Positions 11,203-23,386 of a stretch of 64,000 nt of DNA are shown here, piece by piece. Numbering within the stretch: position 1 is the first letter of the stretch; every line of letters begins with the position of its first letter. Source of the stretch: Raphanus sativus (taxonomy: Eukaryota > Streptophyta > Magnoliopsida > Brassicales > Brassicaceae). The stretch is taken from contig NC_079517.1 in NCBI RefSeq assembly GCF_000801105.2, forward strand, positions 992,001 to 1,056,000, written 5' to 3'. The notes under the pieces were generated by a model. That model was not told the DNA's origin. It made no database searches and worked only from the letters and a program-made list of their open reading frames with translations. Position numbers and translations under genes: made by a program.

Positions 11203-12792
11203 TGCAGCCATCTTTCGTCTTCTGCAAGTTTACCAAAGAGTTTGCCAAAGAGACGTATTTGTGGGCTTTACTAATCATTATTGGTTTTTAGCCTTTTCGT
11301 TAAGTTTGGGTTTTGATTTCTTTTTTTTATAGATAATTATGATTATTTCCTTTTTAGATTAAGTTTATGATATCTTTTTCTTATTAGGTTTGTCTAAAGG
11401 AATGTGCTATTTAAACATAACTGTGACTTTATGTTTGAGATTTTAATAAAAAAGTTTTGACTTTATACCTTGTTTCGATTCCAAGTGAACAAGGCGAGCT
11501 AGCAGCGGTGCTTTCCTTCAGTGCCGTAGGTCAGTGAAATGATTTTTTTTCAGCACGAGAAGTCTCATTAACTAGTTGATGAGGAAAAGTCTCAAATGCT
11601 CTCATTTGAGGAGAAGGAGAGAGTTACAATATCCGAAAGAGATGAAAAAATCTGGCCAAAGTAAGTGTTGTGTTCAACCATTAGTAAGTAATATGGGTTG
11701 GTTGGTTGGAAGGACAGTTTCAGTATCTTACGGACTGATATGAAGTTATCTCATTCCCAACAGTCCACAGATTGAAATATATGGAATATTCGAAATTATT
11801 CATGAACATCACAACAAATATGATTAAAACATTTATGGCTCCTACGTAAATAAGGAGTTGTGCAGCAGTTACAAAATAGAAATTTATTAGAATATACAAT
11901 AAAGATATACAAACAAGAATAAATCTTAAAAAAATGCATATCGCAAAAAACTTTTTGATTGATCCAAAAACATGTCTCTAAAAACCATAAAATTCCTAGA
12001 TCGACCGTGTATCCATTCGAGGCTGTGCCAATATTACTTTAAGCCATCTGGTATATTATCCAAAGTTGGTTTAAATTTTCGATGTGAAATGTATTTTATA
12101 TTTTAAAGATGTAAAATTTATAATGCAGTGTTCATATCTACTATATTAATTTAGAATTTTAAATTTTATCTACTTAAAGTTGCCATTTAAGTTTGGACCT
12201 ATTCACAACTCATTTAAAATAATTATAACATTCCCTATTATTAGTTTATACTTTATACAATGTAACTCCCATTTGAGAAAATATATTCTTAAATTTTATT
12301 CTTCAGTTTGATTATATCAAAACTATACTTACCAAATGATTCTAATAAACGTAACCATAATTCACGGATCAAAATTATTATCCCTAACCAATTTCTAACC
12401 AAATGAAATTAATACTAATCACTATAGTAACTTAAAATGTTCCACGTGATCTTTTGTTCTGAGATATGGGCCAATAAAGCTTTGCAAATGCGTTCATTTG
12501 TTATAATTCTATTTTTACTCCATTTTTATTATATGGTCCAAAAAACCATTTAACTCAATATATTTTTATATATGAATTTTTTCTTAGACGTTGAGTTATA
12601 TAATTCAATAGATTTAAATATACTGGTCCAACTATTTAACCAATACTATATAATTTAATATAGTTTAAACATTTCTAGGTGTTTACACATTTACATGTGT
12701 TATTTTCTTTATTAGACATTTCAATTTGTCTTTGAAAATTTGAATCTTAACAAAACAATATCACAAGATATATTATTCACTATGAAATTGTA

Positions 12793-12825
<33 letters not shown>

Positions 12826-14084
12826 TTAAACTAACATAACATAAATTTAATAGTAGTTTTAAAAAAAATTAATTTTTATTTTTAAATTATGATATCAAAT
12901 TCAAAATTTGTGTTAGAAGTTAGAACATAATATGCGCTATAATAAGTTTTGTAATTTGTATTAGTTTACCCTTCAGGTGTTCAAAAATTAATTTAAAATT
13001 TTAAAATATTTTTCAGTTTATGTTTACAAATATAAAATAAATAAAAATATTAAAATAAAATGATATGTTTAATATATTATTTATCATAAAATTTAAATAA
13101 TTTTAATAAAATAAGCAATTGATCAATAAATTTACATTGATCAATTGGTTATTTTTCCTAAAAAAATATATAAATATTATATTGAATAAAAATATATATA
13201 ATTATTTAACATGTATTGTGATATTTTTTAGTTTTATATAAAACCTTTAAAATCTCAGGACCGATCATGTATATAACTGTTATGTTCTATAGTAGTGTCT
13301 CAGTAACATGGCTTGCCTTAAAATTTACTTTTTGATTCTGTTCCAACAAGTGCAGACGGTGTTATCGTATGAAAATGTTATTGTCATCTAAACCATTAAA
13401 ACTGAAATACACATATAGAATACTCTTTACTTTTCAGTGTTATTTACAATTGTATGCCAATGAGAATTAAATTGAATTTTCTATTTTAATGATTGTCTTT
13501 TTCAGTTATATTAATGTGTTTCTTTTTTTTTCTATTTTAATGTTTGTCTTTTTCAATTAAATTAATGTGTTTTTTCCTATTTTAATGTTTGTCTTTTTAT
13601 TTAGATTAATGTGTTTTATTTTTTATTCTTCAACAATTAATGATATTTTTAAGTTGTCTTTTTTGTCAACTTAAAAAGTTGTGTAAACTATTTGAAAATA
13701 TAAAAAAATAAACATATAAAATAGATAAACAATAATCAAACACCAAAAATATTTAAAATACATATTTATTCTCCATCCAAATATATATTATATGTTTTGA
13801 GAAATTTAAAGTATATATAAATTTTGAAAATTTTAAAATAATTCAAACGGGTTATCCGTATCTGAACCAAACCCACAAATACCCGAATCAAACCGAAACC
13901 AAAATTTATAAGTATTTGAATGTTGCTGAAATCTTTAAACTCGGGAATTTCAAACCCAAATAGATTTTAACCGAATCAGTGGGTATCCAAATACACATCT
14001 CTAACATAGTCAATGTAAAACGATCAAGTATTACAAATACATTATTTAGTATAAATAAATAAAAACTAAAACAAAAAATTAATA
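11203..14084. other. Intergenic AT-rich DNA, probably partly a Helitron body
   Basis: No exon supported. 11460-11670 is less AT-rich but not recognised. A possible Helitron 5' end, TCTACTATATTAATTT, is at 12137 and would pair with the 3' end at 14111 (about 2.0 kb). A TA repeat followed by CA lies near 12797-12832. 13850-14000 contains degenerate AACCGAAACC-type repeats. Confidence 0.4.
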
Positions 14085-14111
14085 TCCGTGCGGTCGCGGA
14101 TGAAAATCTAG
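14085..14111 (+). mobile_element. Helitron 3' end (hairpin plus CTAG)
   Basis: ATCCGTGCGGTCGCGGAT forms a GC hairpin, followed by GAAAATCTAG and T. This is a typical Brassicaceae Helitron terminus. Confidence 0.6.
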
Positions 14112-14819
14112 TGTGACATTAATATATTTGCTTCGGATCATAATCACTTATGATCCGAAAGATATACTCAATCATCCGTTGTCGGCCATATTTGCATGTG
14201 GCCACTTTGATACATAATCAGACGAATTCTTTTCTTTGTAAAGAATCTTCACTGAGAGATTCATTTGATTTGTACTCTTTTTCTTATTATTAGGTCCAGA
14301 CAACGCCGGTCTGGAGATTATGGTTCCAGGATTATCTCCTGCGATGAGATCACAAGGAGATATAGTTCTCTTTGTCACTTCCACACGAGTTTTAGCTGTG
14401 ATCGTGATCTTTATCATCCATGTTTAGAGAAAGTGTTTGAAAAGAAAAAGAATAATCTGAAGTGGATCGTATGAACCGAAAAAACCTAGATTGAAGTTTT
14501 AAGTTCAATATTTTGATATCATGTCAAGAACCTTTACTAGTATAAAGATGATTCTTTCAATAGAATGTTACGGCAGTGCCTTGTATACATACGAAGTTAA
14601 TGTACAACGTTAAACCTACTAACAACAATAACGGACAAAAGGTGTAGGCCCAATAATATTAAATTTTATAAGTTCACGAAATTCACAACTATCTTCCAAT
14701 TGGGTAAGAATGTTGCAAACAACTCGACGTGTTTCACGTTTAAGATATGTCCCATCTTTACAAAGGAAGTGAACAAGTTGTCTTCTCCTTCTAACAAAAA
14801 AACAATTATCTTTGTAGCT

Positions 14820-15192
14820 GAGATAAAATCAAAAAATCTTAAAAGTCAGTTGTATAATACGAGATGGTTGTAATCCTTAGTACGAAAGAAATAATTTGAG
14901 ACATCAAACAAAATTTCATACTGGAGAATTAGATAAGGAATGTTTAATATATAAAAGAAATGTCAGACTCTAACTAATACGAGGTTTTTTGAAAAGAAAT
15001 CCAAAAATAAATTTATGCGGTCTTACCTTTTAAGTTTAAAGTGGACAATATCGTACTAATCAGACAATAAATAGTTGTATACGATTCCAACAATTGGTTT
15101 CAGAATGGTTGACGAAAAATCTGCAAAAAACCAAAATATACTTCGAGATATGGATCAGACCCTTCGAGTTATGAATGAAATTTATGTATGGC
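14820..15192. repeat. First unit of a ~370 bp tandem duplication
   Basis: 14820-15020 matches 15195-15392 (shared CAAAAAATCTT, GAGAATTAGATAAGGA and AAGAAATCCAAAAATAAAT). The sequence after each copy also matches, but in the second copy it resumes only after the Mutator-like insertion (about 17100-17160). No function is evident. Confidence 0.65.
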
Positions 15193-15439
15193 ATAAATCA
15201 AGTCAAAAAATCTTGAAAATCAGTTGTGGGGTACGAGATGAATGTGATCCTTAGTTTAAAGAGAAAAATATAAAAGATCAAACAAAATCTAATATTAGAG
15301 AATTAGATAAGGAGTATCTAATATAGAAAAAAAATGTCAAATTCTAATTAATATGAAATCTTTTAAAAAGAAATCCAAAAATAAATCGATACGGATTTGC
15401 TACTTAGATCTAAAATAGGTGGATCAGGCAAATATTATA

Positions 15440-17090
15440 GGGAAAATTGTCAATAGAGAACAAAAAAACATGGGTGTTGTCCCTTTGGTATAAATCCTTT
15501 TTTGTCCAATTTTTCTCTTTTTTACCCTTTGTATTTCTGAAAACTAATGAAATAAATACTTTTGTGAATCAAAAAAAAATTAAAAATATAAAGAATTAAT
15601 AAAACACCTATATACACATGCTGGTATTTTTATTTTTTTCAAAAAGTTGATAAATAAAAATTTGAAAATACGTTCTACTAAAGGTAGAATGTGCCTTCTA
15701 CGGAAAATGGTATAGTAGAAAGCGATTTCTAAAATAAAAACGATCATCTACTATTTTTAGAACGTACATTCTACTATTTACTAATTTTCTAAGAAAGTAG
15801 AATGCGCATTCTACTAATCCTAAAGCTATCTACTTTTCGTCCCGAAACATCTTCTACTTTTATTAAGTATTCTAAATTTTGCGGAATGTGTTTTCTAAAA
15901 TGTACTCTCCCGTCTACTAAAAGTAGAAAGCGTGTTCTAGATTTTTGTCAATGTTCTAAACTTTTAGAAAGCGCCTTCTACGGATAAGATTACCTGATTT
16001 TTGTGAAAATTAATGAAAAATTCAGTTAAGGAAATATTCTAAAAATCTCCTAAAATATTCTAACTTCCTAAAACGTGTTATTTTCGATTTTACTTGTCAA
16101 AAAATTTTAAAAAATGATTCTCCTTTGTCTTTTTCATTGATCTATGGATTTTCCATAGTTTTTCTTTTGATTTTTTTTCACAAACTCTTATTCTCTATGA
16201 TACATATCTATACAACATGTGGTGTTTTGAAATTAGGTGCAATTTTTTGTAAAGTTTAATTTTTATTTTATAAAGTTTACAAAATTTAGTTTTATTAAAA
16301 ACATTTTTAAAAGTTTTATTTTTATTAAAAAGTTCGATAAAATTTTTTTATAAAGTTAGTTTAAAGTTTTTATTAAATTTTTTTGTAAAGTTTTATTTTA
16401 TTTTTATAAAGTTTAAATTTTTTATTTAATTAAAGTTTTATTAAAAACATTTTAAACTTTTTATAAAAATAAAACTTTGTAAATGTTTTTAATAAGTTTA
16501 TTTAACGTTTTATTAAAAAAATTGTAAATTATTTTTATTTTTACAAAGTTTATTTTTATTAAAGAAAATTAAAAGTTTTATTTTATTTTCCCTTTTTAAA
16601 ACCTTTTTAATTATTATTTTTTTAAATTCTTTTAGTTTATTGTGTTTAATAAAAACTTTAAACAAAATTTATAAAAAATTTAAAATTTAAACAAACTTTA
16701 GAAAAATACATTTTAATTTTATTTTTTTTTATTTTTATGAAAATTTGTGATAAAATTAAAAAGTTTACAAACATTATAAACTTGTTATAAAAAATAAAAC
16801 TTTGTAAACTGTTCTTTATTAAAAAAATTGTAAATTATTTTTATTTTTATTTTATTAAGTTTTACAAAGTTTATTTTTATTAAAAAAATTTAATTTTTTT
16901 TTATTTTCCCTTTTTAAACGTTTTTAATTATTATTATTTTAAATTCTATTAGTTTAATGTGTTTAATTAGATTAATCAAGAGTTAGTTTTGGGATTATGA
17001 AAAAAATTAGACTAAAGGAACAACTAAATGATAGTTTTATACTATAGGGACAACCATGCTGAATTTTCGTTCCGTTTTGGCAATTTTCCC
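15440..17090. mobile_element. Non-autonomous Mutator-like element (9 bp TSD)
   Basis: The ends are inverted repeats: GGGAAAATTGTCA on the left and, reversed, GGGAAAATTGCCA on the right. Similarity continues inwards (GTTGTCCCTTTGGTATAAA versus GTTGTCCCTATAGTATAAA). A perfect 9 bp target duplication AATATTATA flanks it (15431-15439 and 17091-17099). The 9 bp length is typical of Mutator-like elements. The 1651 bp interior has no transposase. It holds a cluster of TTCTACTAAAAGTAGAA-like palindromes (about 15660-15990) and a long low-complexity T/A tract (16240-16980). Confidence 0.8.
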
Positions 17091-17099
17091 AATATTATA

Positions 17100-17944
17100 T
17101 TAGTCGAACAATAAAAAGTTAGACATTGATTTTCACGTTCCCAACAGTTTTCTCCTAGATCGTAAGGCCATACACAGTGACCTCTTTTAGTAAGAGTCTC
17201 TGATGGTAAAATAATATTAAAAAATCAAAAGCAGGAGTGAGTGATAATAGGAAAATGGAGAAACGGTTTGGTAAGAAAAGACTTTTCACCTTGCTGAATA
17301 ACTTTTTTCTACACGTGTTTATGCCGCAAATTTTATCATTTTTTGTTCTAATTATAAACCTGTCATGTTAAAATGCTATTAAATTTATTATTGAGAGACT
17401 TCATTTAAGAAATATATATTTCGTTCTGTTTTTTAATCATTATAACTAATAATAATATCTTAAACGTGACAACAAAACAAATATATATTTCGTTCTGTTT
17501 TTTAAAAAGTATTATTTTGACATTATTTTGTTACAAAAAATATTGTTTTAGAATTGTAATTCAATTTATTTTTATTTTTAACTTGAATCTAATTGCAAAA
17601 TACATAGGTTTCTTAAATAAAATTCTATATCTTAAATACTAATAATTAAACTGATGTAATTGATGATAACATAAATATATTCAATTATTTTCTTAATATA
17701 TTTTAAAAGTGTATAGATAACATCTTTATTAAACGGAGAGAGTAACTAAAACAAATTTTAAAATATTATAAAAGATCATCAACACAGAGTTGGCCTAGTT
17801 AACAAAGAATTTATTTAAAACGTTACGCCTCACATTCAAGGGCTCGGAACCACAAACAGGCTGTACTCATTCAGTCATTCTTAAAACTCAAAATTGACAA
17901 CATAACAAATATATATACACCGATGCCGAAAAAACAAATATATA
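17100..17944. other. Intergenic; end of tandem unit 2 and a possible Stowaway-like MITE
   Basis: 17100-17160 resumes the duplicated unit broken by the Mutator-like element. About 17480-17745 starts TATTTCGTTCTGTTTT and ends AAACGGAGAGAGTAA, resembling the inverted ends of a Stowaway-type MITE. No gene was seen. Confidence 0.4.
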
Positions 17945-18982
17945 TCTTATATATTAAAACAGAAGTCATGACTTCTTTCATGTGTGATTTTTTAAAACTG
18001 GACCATCACTTATAAATTTTATTAAATGTATTCAACTAAGACTAATAATAATATATAGAATTTTAAAATAATTTAATTATAATATCTTTTCATTTTAAAT
18101 ATAAATATATTATTTAAAAATTCTAACAAATCTGTTTTAAAAGATTTTTACAAGATCTTCATTTTCGAAATTATATTTAAATAATTTCGTTAATTCCGAA
18201 ATTAGTTTGAAATATTATTATACATTAATAAATTTAGTTATTTTTTATAAAATGAAACATAAAAATTATATTTTATTTATTATATAATCACAATCAATCA
18301 TATTAAAAGAAAATTATTATATTCAGCTAAATATAATAGCATTTTATTAAATTGATAAATTTATAAATTTAATATATTTTATTTTCGCAAATATAAAATA
18401 TCTATGTTCAAAAATAAAATCTAATATGTTGGTAAGATGAGTTAACATTAACAAACTATAAATACATGTATAAGATTAATATGTATTTCATTAAAGTTAA
18501 TAATATAAAATCGTTGTAAATATTTTAATCATGATATTTTTTTATTTTAAATATGATGACAGAATAACTTAAAATTGAAATCTATATAATACATATCTAA
18601 AAAAGAAAATACAATAATATATTATTTAAAACAAATAAGCATAAAAATATTTGTAAAAGAAAATCCAGTTTTGAATGGCGGATCATAATTTATGTATATT
18701 AAATACAAAATACTTTTCAAATATGTTTTCTCATGAATAATTTGTTTAGCTAAATGCTTATACAATAAGATAAATATATAATTAGAAGTGACAAATACAT
18801 ACGATTTTAACAATTGATTAATTATAACATGTAAATTATGAAATTATTGTATTTGAAATAGTTATATAAACATTTAAATATATGATTAATGTAAAAATAT
18901 TTACCATTTCTATTCTAAAACAAATATTTATATTTATAAAAATGAAAACAAAATCCGCGCGGTTATGCGGATCAAGATCTAG
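17945..18982 (+). mobile_element. Near-complete non-autonomous Helitron, 1.04 kb
   Basis: The 5' end is TCTTATATATTAAAACAG preceded by A. The 3' end is the hairpin ATCCGCGCGGTTATGCGGAT followed by CAAGATCTAG and T. Both match Helitron rules (A^TC...CTAG^T, no target duplication). The AT-rich interior has no helicase; reading frames there are short and not supported as genes. Confidence 0.8.
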
Positions 18983-19306
18983 TACACCATTAAAAATATA
19001 TATATAGAAGGCAACAAGTAGCAAAAAGAAAATATCGATTTAAGTTTAGGACAGGTTTTAATGGTCCCTACTATATTATATGTACATTTTAGATTACGAT
19101 CTGCATAATCTAATAATTGAATGGCTTAAGATAAAAATAAAAATAAAAATCAGAATTTAATTTTTGAAGAGAAATACATCTCGTTCTTCTAAATTATTGA
19201 TTATACTATAGCAATCATCCTCAGAAATCTCTTCACAGATTTGGATAGGATTTTGTGTAGAAACAACTTGGTATGTTTCACATTGATCGAAGACATGTCC
19301 CACTTC
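18983..19306. other. Upstream region of SABATH copy 3
   Basis: Matches the upstream region of copy 5 (about 42590-43740 with insertions), including AGAAGGCAACAAGTAGCAAAA. This supports a block duplication. No exon. Confidence 0.5.
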
Positions 19307-19316
19307 TATATATAAA
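19307..19316 (+). promoter_or_regulatory. TATA box of SABATH copy 3
   Basis: TATATATAAA lies about 70 bases before the exon 1 ATG, followed by the shared box GTGAATGAGGGGTAGTCTC (19321-19339). Confidence 0.5.
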
Positions 19317-19734
19317 GTGAGTGAATGAGGGGTAGTCTCCCCCACAAAACATATCATATTGTTGAAATAGTTCGCGAAATGAATTCAAGTATCATCCGTT
19401 CGATTTCTTCCCCCAGGTTCTTCAACCAATTTATTTTCACGTCACATGATTGTATATGCTTATTATACAGATGTATGCAATTAACTATTTATTTGTCTAT
19501 GCATGCGATCGATGCAGGTGTGATGGCAAGAGTGAACATGAAGAGAGTAGTCAATACCCTTTCGTGAGTATTTTAAGTATGCGTGAGGAGATGGACAGAA
19601 TAGCTACTCCACCAACTCTCTTCTTCAGGTTCTTTCATCCTCTATATATTATTTTTCTTATTCTTTTTGTAGGACATGCATACACAAACTAATATCTTAT
19701 TTATATATATATATATATATATATTACATTCTAT

Positions 19735-19860
19735 AACTATTTAGACTTCAACATATTTCCTTAATGGCATAAACTCTTGATTATGGGTTCGAATCCTTCT
19801 TTGAATTAAGTTGCTACTTGGCTAAAAAAAAGATGAGACCAAGTCCTAGTCCTCACTAGA
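19735..19860 (+). repeat. tRNA-like SINE relic in intron 2 of copy 3
   Basis: ATGGGTTCGAATCC fits a pol III B box (GGTTCGANTCC), and a weak A-box-like TTAATGGCATAA lies upstream. The same segment sits in intron 2 of copy 5 (about 44225-44300), so it predates the duplication of the two genes. Confidence 0.4.
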
Positions 19861-19933
19861 AAATTCGGGGCCAGATTAATCGTCGTTATTGTCCCACTTA
19901 GTGGGTTTCGACCCATATACCCTCAAAGTAGAT

Positions 19934-21356
19934 TTTTGAAACACCGCTTTCATTAAAACTTAAACATTCGGGCTACACTTTGAAGAAGAAGTAATCATGG
20001 CTCCACTAACAGTACAAAGCGACAACAATATAACATAAAAGATAAAAGTAGAGAAACCTCTTGGATAAATTGACAGCGAATTCTGAGTAAGACTCAAATG
20101 CGTCGAAGTAAAGTTCACGGCAAAGCCGGAAAGTTGAAACTTAGTCACTTTGAATCGTGACGTTGATAGACAATCCACACCTCGGAATATCGTCGAAACG
20201 AAATCCGTTGCATCTTCAGGCCCCGTACAGACCGCTCCACAAGATAACAAAACGGTTAGAGATTTTGACAACTTCATCTGCTTTGTAGCAGGAGGGACGA
20301 CTCTTCTCATGGAGAAGGTCTTAGATGGTGGTACTGGTGAATCCACTGGCACCCACAAAAATAAAGATCGCTTCTGAATTGAAGGATATAACGTTGCGTT
20401 CACAATAGTTTGGATCAAAGGTTCGGTGAATCCATCGAGACTCATTGAAAAACTATTAACTATAACCAAAAGCAAAAGATAACTTCTGGGCTTGGACCTC
20501 ATCTTCAAATTAATATTTTGAAAGATAGAGAAAGGACTGACACCTTTTGAAAATGACTTGGGCCTGGCCCATATAGAGGAAGTGGAAGGGCTGATGTCAG
20601 CATCACGTTCAACAGATCTGAGCTTGCGCAGTGTGCGTGCGGCGAAATTAGGGCACACCTCGTCGGCGGGATGAAGGGTGGTGGCGCAAGATGGAGGAGA
20701 GGGGGCTGTGAAGATCGAAAAGTTAGGGATTAAGCAGCAACCGGAAAGAGATACGGAATCCCGTTTGTAACATGAAGTTGAAGAGCTGCGGTGGCTTGAG
20801 GCGTTCTTAAAGTCTGAGATTTGAGCTTTATCTGAGAGTAGCTCAGATCCAAAGAAATCCATGGGACTCTTCTCAGATCTAAAGCACAGTGGAAGGTTAA
20901 ACTCAGTGAAGGGAAGGAGGTGAAGTGAGGCGCCATTTGTGCAAGCAGAGCGAGTTGCAGGTCTGTTGCAGAGAGAGGGCCATCCCTTCCGTGGGTCGAG
21001 GTGGGGAGAGGTGGTATTTGTACCGCGTTTCCAGGAGTCCCCGGTGAAAGATGCAGGTCCGGTGGTCTCCAAAACCCGAGCAAAGACCACGAAGGTCTTC
21101 TCTAGTTTTGAAATTTCCAGATCCAGAATAAATGATTGAGTAAAGGCAGAATAAATGATAGAACGAGAGCTTTGACTTGTAGCAATAGAAACAATGAGCA
21201 AGATTGAGTAGAGGCGACGCCGGCGAGCTCTCGCTCTACCGGCGTCGAAGAAACACGACTGTCTTGGTAAGCGCGTCAGAGAGAGAAATGGGGGTTTCTC
21301 ATATAGGGTTCTGTGTTTTGTTGTGTCTAGTATTTGAAAATTTGAATGCGTTTGAC
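19934..21356 (-). mobile_element. LINE-type retroposon B in intron 2 of copy 3, antisense
   Basis: A 1423 bp insertion is flanked by a perfect 15 bp duplication, ACCCTCAAAGTAGAT (19919-19933 and 21357-21371). On the minus strand it ends AATGAAAGCGGTGTTTC plus A5, similar to the tail of LINE A. The same intron of copy 5 lacks it, so it inserted after the copies separated. No reverse transcriptase is visible. Confidence 0.82.
19960..21201 (-). pseudogene. 413-codon open frame inside LINE B, unknown
   Basis: A long Ser/Thr/Pro-rich frame covers most of LINE B. It has stretches such as SEKSPMDFFGSELLS, and a hydrophobic C-terminal segment FSTFIFYVILLSLC. I recognise no domain. Its position, wholly inside a retroposon with target duplications, makes a host gene unlikely. 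Confidence 0.45.
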
Positions 21357-22595
21357 ACCCTCAAAGTAGATAAAAACACATATTTGCTAAGTAACTTGCG
21401 TTCTTTGTTTTCTGCAGAGAAGAGTTTTATCAATGACCAAGCCCATACTGGTTAAAAACACTGAAGAAATGATGACAAACTTGGACTTTCCTAAATGCAT
21501 TAAACTAGCCGATTTGGGCTGTTCTTCGGGACAAAACACGTTCTTGGTGATGTCTGAAATCGTTAACACAATCAATGTATTATGTAAAGAATGGAATCAA
21601 AACCCGCCAGAGATAGATTGTTGTCTGAACGATCTCCCTACTAACGATTTCAACACAACTTTCAAGTTCCTAACCTTCTTCAACGATAAGCTCACAAGCA
21701 AAAAGCCATGCTTTGTCTCTGGAGTTCCTGGTTCCTTTTACTCAAGGCTCTTTCCTCGCAAGAGTCTCCATTTCGTTCATTCAAATTACAGTCTTCACTA
21801 CCTCTCTAAGGTATCGTCATTAGTACTTTATTACCGCTAATAATAATATATTAATTGCTTAATTGGTACAAAGCTTATGACAATGAACTTGTTGACTTGT
21901 AAGGCACCCAATAGACTTGAGAAGAACAAGATGAGTGTGTACCTAACAGGTTCAAGTCCTCCAAGTGAACACAAGGCTTACTTGAATCAATTCCAGACAG
22001 ATTTTACGACATTTCTAAGAATGCGTTCTGAAGAAATGGTATCTAATGGACGCATGGTTCTCACATTAATCGGCAGAAAGACTCTTTATGATCCATTGTA
22101 TAGGGATTGTTGTCACTGGTTGACATTGTTATCCGATTCTCTTTGTGACCTAGTCTTCGAGGTAATAAAATCATTAGATATTTACATTTTAATGTACACG
22201 GATGGTTAATCATATGATCTTTGCATAGGGTCTTGTGAGTGCATCAAAGGTGAGTTCGTTCAAGGTGCCGTTTTATGATCCTAACGGAGAAGAAGTGAAA
22301 GAAATTATTAGAAATGAGGGCTCATTCATGGTAAACGACTTGGAGACACATTTATTTGATCTCGGCCTTAGTAAAGAAGATTACGGCTCACAATCAGATA
22401 GACCTAAAGCCGGGGAAAAAGAAGCTAATTGCATAAGAGCAGTGACTGAAACGATGCTTGTAGCTCACTTTGGAGATGCCATTAATATTGATACGTTGTT
22501 TGAAAAATATGCACATCATGTCTCGCAGCATGCTAGCTGCAAGAACAAAACGTCTGTTAGTCTAGTCGTTTCACTGATTCGGAAGTAAAATTTAA

Positions 22596-22849
22596 TACTT
22601 CCTCTATTTCAGAAAGATATATATTATAGAAAAAAATATTGTTTCAAAAAAAATATTTTACTTTTCCAATATATTATTTAATGAAAAATAATAGTTTTTT
22701 TTAAAAAATGATGTTTATTGAATTTCTATTGGCTAAAAGAGAAAATTGTTATTCACAAAAACAATACATTTACAATAAAACTTTAATGTGTTTTCTTAAT
22801 ATATGTGAAAAATGTTAAATATGTATTTTTTTTTAAAACGGCGGGAGTA
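22596..22849. mobile_element. Stowaway-like MITE downstream of copy 3
   Basis: Starts TACTTCCTCTATTTC and ends ACGGCGGGAGTA. The termini are imperfect inverted repeats of the CTCCCTCCGTTTC type with TA at both edges. About 254 bp, AT-rich, no coding capacity. The equivalent position after copy 5 lacks it. Confidence 0.6.
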
Positions 22850-23255
22850 ATTTATAATCAATGTGACGTGCCAATGTTAAATCCATAAAAAACACAGACA
22901 AAAAATCAATATAAAATACATTTGAAATCTAAACACTTAATTAAGACCTACATACTGCATTTCCTATATAATTTTTAAAAGATAAAACAAATCCATATCT
23001 TTTTAAAAAAATCATTGAAATCATTCGATTCATTCATTCTTTATTTATTTAAAATGTTTAAAAAAACACACACTTGTGATTAGAAAATTGGTAAATGACG
23101 TAACTTGAAATAACTCATACAGATGGTCTATTTGGGACATGTAACATATGGGATATTAAAAAAAAATCCACAACCTTTGTTTTGTTGAATAAGACTTTCA
23201 TTCATTTAATCAGTATGTGTGTATCACAAAGAGATATTTTATCATGTTTCATATC
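22850..23255. other. Intergenic between copies 3 and 4
   Basis: AT-rich, matches 45830-46280 between copies 5 and 6 (for example TTAAGACCTACAT followed by TGCATTTC). No exon. Confidence 0.5.
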
Positions 23256-23280
23256 TATAAATAAAGTGTGCGAGGACGTA
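23256..23280 (+). promoter_or_regulatory. TATA box and class-B leader of SABATH copy 4
   Basis: TATAAATA (23256-23263) is followed by GTGTGCGAGGACGTA (23266-23280). Copies 6 and 7 share this box; copies 1, 2, 3 and 5 have a different one. Confidence 0.5.
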
Positions 23281-23386
23281 ACATAACGTGTAATAAATAT
23301 TTTAGCAAAAAAAAAAAAACATAACGTGTAATAGCTATCGTCTTTGATTTCATTTGTTGAGCTAACTTAAAGTGATAGTGCGAGCA

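Larger units (their letters stand above)
19379..22588 (+). pseudogene. SABATH methyltransferase copy 3: frameshift in exon 2, LINE in intron 2
   Basis: Exons by homology are 19379-19416, 19518-19628, 21418-21810, 21904-22161 and 22229-22588. Compared with copy 5, exon 2 lacks one G just after the ATGCGT of the GGDG motif. The leader then reads MREEMDRIATPP, and the correct frame has TGA directly upstream with no in-frame Met before exon 3. The conserved N-terminal substrate/SAM segment is therefore lost. Exons 3-5 are fully open, with [21 protein letters not shown] and [12 protein letters not shown]. Other drift: the VP[DE]GLE junction is APNRLE, HYLSK has Tyr for Trp, and CCHWLTLL has Leu for Trp. 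Probably a recent pseudogene, unless RNA-level rescue or a sequencing error explains the missing base. Confidence 0.8.

Noticed and set aside
14265..14474. A 69-codon frame (Cys/His-containing) as a small gene
   Set aside because: No recognised family, no conserved copy elsewhere in the window, and an antisense frame overlaps; unsupported.
19960..21201. A 413-codon minus-strand frame as a host gene
   Set aside because: It lies inside LINE B with target duplications on both sides and has no recognised domain.
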